Shown piece by piece: positions 13,445-15,370 of a DNA stretch of 15,370 bases. The translations under genes were made by a program, and so were the position numbers. Source of the stretch: Microcaldota archaeon (GTDB taxonomy: Archaea; Micrarchaeota; Micrarchaeia; Anstonellales; J096); NCBI GenBank assembly GCA_026396375.1, contig JAPLWW010000092.1:1-15370 (forward strand). The letters run 5' to 3'. Under the pieces are notes generated by a model. The model was not told the origin of the DNA and ran no database searches. It was given only the letters and a program-made list of their open reading frames with translations. The number at the start of each line of letters is the position of its first letter. Within the stretch, counting starts at the first letter, position 1.

Positions 13445-13503
13445 TTTATCATTTTGACGAAAAAACGGCATGCATTCCTTAATGTTGCCAATAGCCTTAA
13501 TAA

Positions 13504-13515
13504 ATCTTATAAGAT
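13504..13515 (+). promoter_or_regulatory. Perfect palindrome with TATA core upstream of the caspase-like gene
   Basis: ATCTTATAAGAT is a 12-base perfect palindrome. Its TTATAA core could be box A for a transcript starting near 13536, leaving a leader of about 36 bases that contains the AAGGAGTG ribosome-binding site. Confidence 0.45.
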
Positions 13516-13571
13516 AATATTCTATATGGGAAGTTGGATAAATATCTGCATATATAAAAGGAGTGAATGAT

Positions 13572-15370
13572 ATGGGAGAGCTTGAGAAGAAAATGGTTCG
13601 CCAGGGCAAGACTCAGAAGGAGTCGGATAAGGAGCAGGCAGTCCAACAGATATCTAAGCTGGTAAGTCAGCCTACTATATCAAAGATTATACCCAAACAG
13701 GCCCCTCAGCCACTTGGAAAGAAGCTGGCAAAGACGGCTTCAGATATAGATATCGCTGCCATAGACCAGAACATTGACATCCTAAAAACCTCTACTGACC
13801 AGCAGGAAATCAAGGAAGCGCTGGACTATCTCAATAATAACAGCCAATACGTATACACAAAACAGTGCCTTGTCGACGCGCTTCCCGATCTGATATCCAA
13901 ATATTCAATAATGCACGATAATTCTGATGGAACAACTGCGCCAGCCTGGACCTCGGATGAAATTTCGCGCAATAACCTGTCCAGCTCATTGAACCTCCTA
14001 GGAATTTCCGTTTTGGGTTATCTGAACAAATGCCTGGAATTGGGCATGTATGCGCCGATATCTCCGAAAGGATTGGTCTATATAGTTGAAACATGCGCGC
14101 CGTTCGTGGATAGCTACACATATTCGCGCGATAATGAGATATACCAAGATTCGGTTCGTGCCCTCCACCAAATTCTGAATCCGAATCTCGTATCGGATAG
14201 TCCTGACAGTGATCCAAAAAATTTATCCTCAGTTAGCATCCTTCCACAAAACCTGCGCGATAGCCTATTTACGTATTTATCAAATAACATTGGAAATGGC
14301 ATCGAGACAAGGGAACTTTTGGTAGACCTTTGCACTTATTTTGAAGGACAGAATAATGTGCCAACCCTGATCCAGAAATACAGTTCATTTATGGTTAGCG
14401 ACTCGGAAAAGAACTTTTTTGACATGGAGTTGTTTGCAAAGATTTTGGCATATGGGCCGGACAATCTTTCCAGCGGAGATTATGGAAAGCTTATAGAGCA
14501 TTTGGCGTTGAATCTTCCGCAGGGTACCGACGCCAATTCCATGGAATTGATCATGTCCGTCCAGGCCCCGATAACAGATATCATGGCATTAGGTAGGGAT
14601 ATAATCAACAGCGGGGATATGAAGAATGCCGTATCCAAAATCAAACAGGAATACGACACCATGGCAGATGGGAACCAAAAAACCGCACTGGGTGCAATCA
14701 TATCTAACTGCGTCTTTATGAAACCGGAACTGGCGGCGGATCCATCGTTGAGTGCAATCGTCGGATTGGATTCCGCAACAATCACTGCCATGAATAGCCA
14801 ATATCAGGGCCAGGGCACTACTGGGTATGACCTAGTATACGCTTTCGGAATCCATTTATCCAATTTTCTCAAGATATATGAGATAGCCCAGAAACACAAG
14901 GGAGAACCTATAGCAAAAACGCTGTTTGAGCAGAACAATATCACGCTATTCAGCAATTATCCGATGGATGTCATAGAGCATCTTTACTATGACAGGAACA
15001 AAACATCTGAAAAGCCGATAATGTTCATGGCATTTACAAAAAGGCCAGGCCTTTTGAATAATTTCGGCGATGTGTTTTATACCTTTGATTATACTAAATT
15101 TGACATCCGTGTAATCGAACCGGGAACCGATGACAATATGGTTTCCTTGATGCAGGGAACTTCGACAAGGCTCGGTAAAAAATTTAGGTATCTGATTGTG
15201 AATGGCCATGGAGACCCAAGCGGAATTATGTTAAAAACGGCGGCAGGGGGCAATAGCCCTACTGAATTAGACATGGAAGATGTCGAACTTTTGAAACAGA
15301 TAAAACCCCTCTTTGTAGATAATCCTGATGTTGTCTTGTTTGCATGCTCTACAGCAAAAGGAAACAATGG
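13572..15370 (+). CDS. Large protein with C-terminal caspase-like (clan CD) protease domain, partial
   Basis: The reading frame stays open from the ATG at 13572 to the window end, giving 599 full codons without a stop, so the gene is cut. The start has a good ribosome-binding site, AGGAGTG, six bases upstream. There is no signal peptide, so the protein is probably cytoplasmic. Residues 1-60 are Lys/Gln-rich and likely disordered; about 60-470 look mainly helical and may be a repeat scaffold. From about 481 a caspase-type fold appears: strand KPIMFMAF, strand FDIRVIEPG, strand FRYLIVNGHGD with His546, and VVLFACSTAKG with Cys592. The 46-residue His-Cys spacing and the 'hydrophobic strand-HG' and 'strand-ACS' contexts fit clan CD peptidases (caspase, gingipain, CHAT). 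Half of its Arg codons are CGN, unlike neighbours that use AGG, which hints at transfer. Exact subfamily unknown. Confidence 0.75.
   Translation, partial: MGELEKKMVRQGKTQKESDKEQAVQQISKLVSQPTISKIIPKQAPQPLGKKLAKTASDIDIAAIDQNIDILKTSTDQQEIKEALDYLNNNSQYVYTKQCLVDALPDLISKYSIMHDNSDGTTAPAWTSDEISRNNLSSSLNLLGISVLGYLNKCLELGMYAPISPKGLVYIVETCAPFVDSYTYSRDNEIYQDSVRALHQILNPNLVSDSPDSDPKNLSSVSILPQNLRDSLFTYLSNNIGNGIETRELLVDLCTYFEGQNNVPTLIQKYSSFMVSDSEKNFFDMELFAKILAYGPDNLSSGDYGKLIEHLALNLPQGTDANSMELIMSVQAPITDIMALGRDIINSGDMKNAVSKIKQEYDTMADGNQKTALGAIISNCVFMKPELAADPSLSAIVGLDSATITAMNSQYQGQGTTGYDLVYAFGIHLSNFLKIYEIAQKHKGEPIAKTLFEQNNITLFSNYPMDVIEHLYYDRNKTSEKPIMFMAFTKRPGLLNNFGDVFYTFDYTKFDIRVIEPGTDDNMVSLMQGTSTRLGKKFRYLIVNGHGDPSGIMLKTAAGGNSPTELDMEDVELLKQIKPLFVDNPDVVLFACSTAKGNN

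Noticed and set aside
13831..14217. 128-codon minus-strand frame
   Set aside because: It is antisense to the long open frame of the caspase-like gene, which has a ribosome-binding site and no stop to the window end.
1..15370. CRISPR arrays, insertion sequences or rRNA genes
   Set aside because: No regularly spaced direct repeats, transposase motifs or rRNA-like sequence were seen by eye.

Overview
The window looks like a stretch of a compact archaeal chromosome, most likely from a small-genome DPANN-type lineage; the exact phylum cannot be told from this sequence. The archaeal assignment rests on three things. Many genes have a TATA-like box centred about 24-27 bases before the start codon, with no room for a leader (leaderless transcripts). 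A diphthamide-synthesis gene (Dph6 type) is present. Arginine is mostly encoded by AGG/AGA. Genes are packed tightly: two convergent pairs are 1-2 bases apart, another overlaps by 25 bases, and operon genes overlap.

Layout. 1-935: the 5' end of an AMMECR1-like gene, divergent from a hypothetical gene that may share its TATA element. 911-3791 (minus): a four-gene overlapping operon of zinc ribbon, secreted/anchored protein, Dph6 diphthine-ammonia ligase and TPR protein. 3853-4437 (minus): rubrerythrin. 4607-4691: tRNA-Leu(UAG), followed by two partial copies of its own 3' end and a set of strong hairpins, including a possible three-way junction. 4958-6198: an ACT-domain protein convergent with a membrane-anchored P-loop ATPase resembling Zot. 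6370-7431 (minus): a membrane-anchored thioredoxin-fold protein with a CPYG site. 7432-7795: a 364-base gap with five consecutive hairpins and a poly-T end, probably a plus-strand structured RNA. 7796-11185 (plus): double DUF350 membrane protein, tRNA-dihydrouridine synthase, DEAD-box helicase and an ECF-type S component. 11187-13415 (minus): ankyrin lipoprotein, degenerate Nudix protein and ATP-cone/PD-(D/E)xK nuclease. 13572-end (plus): a protein of at least 599 residues with a caspase-like (clan CD) His/Cys domain, cut by the window edge.

How the parts work together. Much of the window is housekeeping: translation and tRNA modification (Dph6, Dus, tRNA-Leu, helicase), oxidative-stress protection (rubrerythrin) and cell-surface proteins. 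The most unusual part is 11187-15370. A nucleotide-sensing ATP-cone fused to a nuclease sits next to a Nudix-fold protein that has lost its catalytic glutamates, downstream of a surface ankyrin lipoprotein and divergent from a caspase-like protease. This mix recalls defence or cell-death modules, but that reading is inference. The tRNA tail copies at 4776-4920 suggest past integration events, although no integrase is present in the window.
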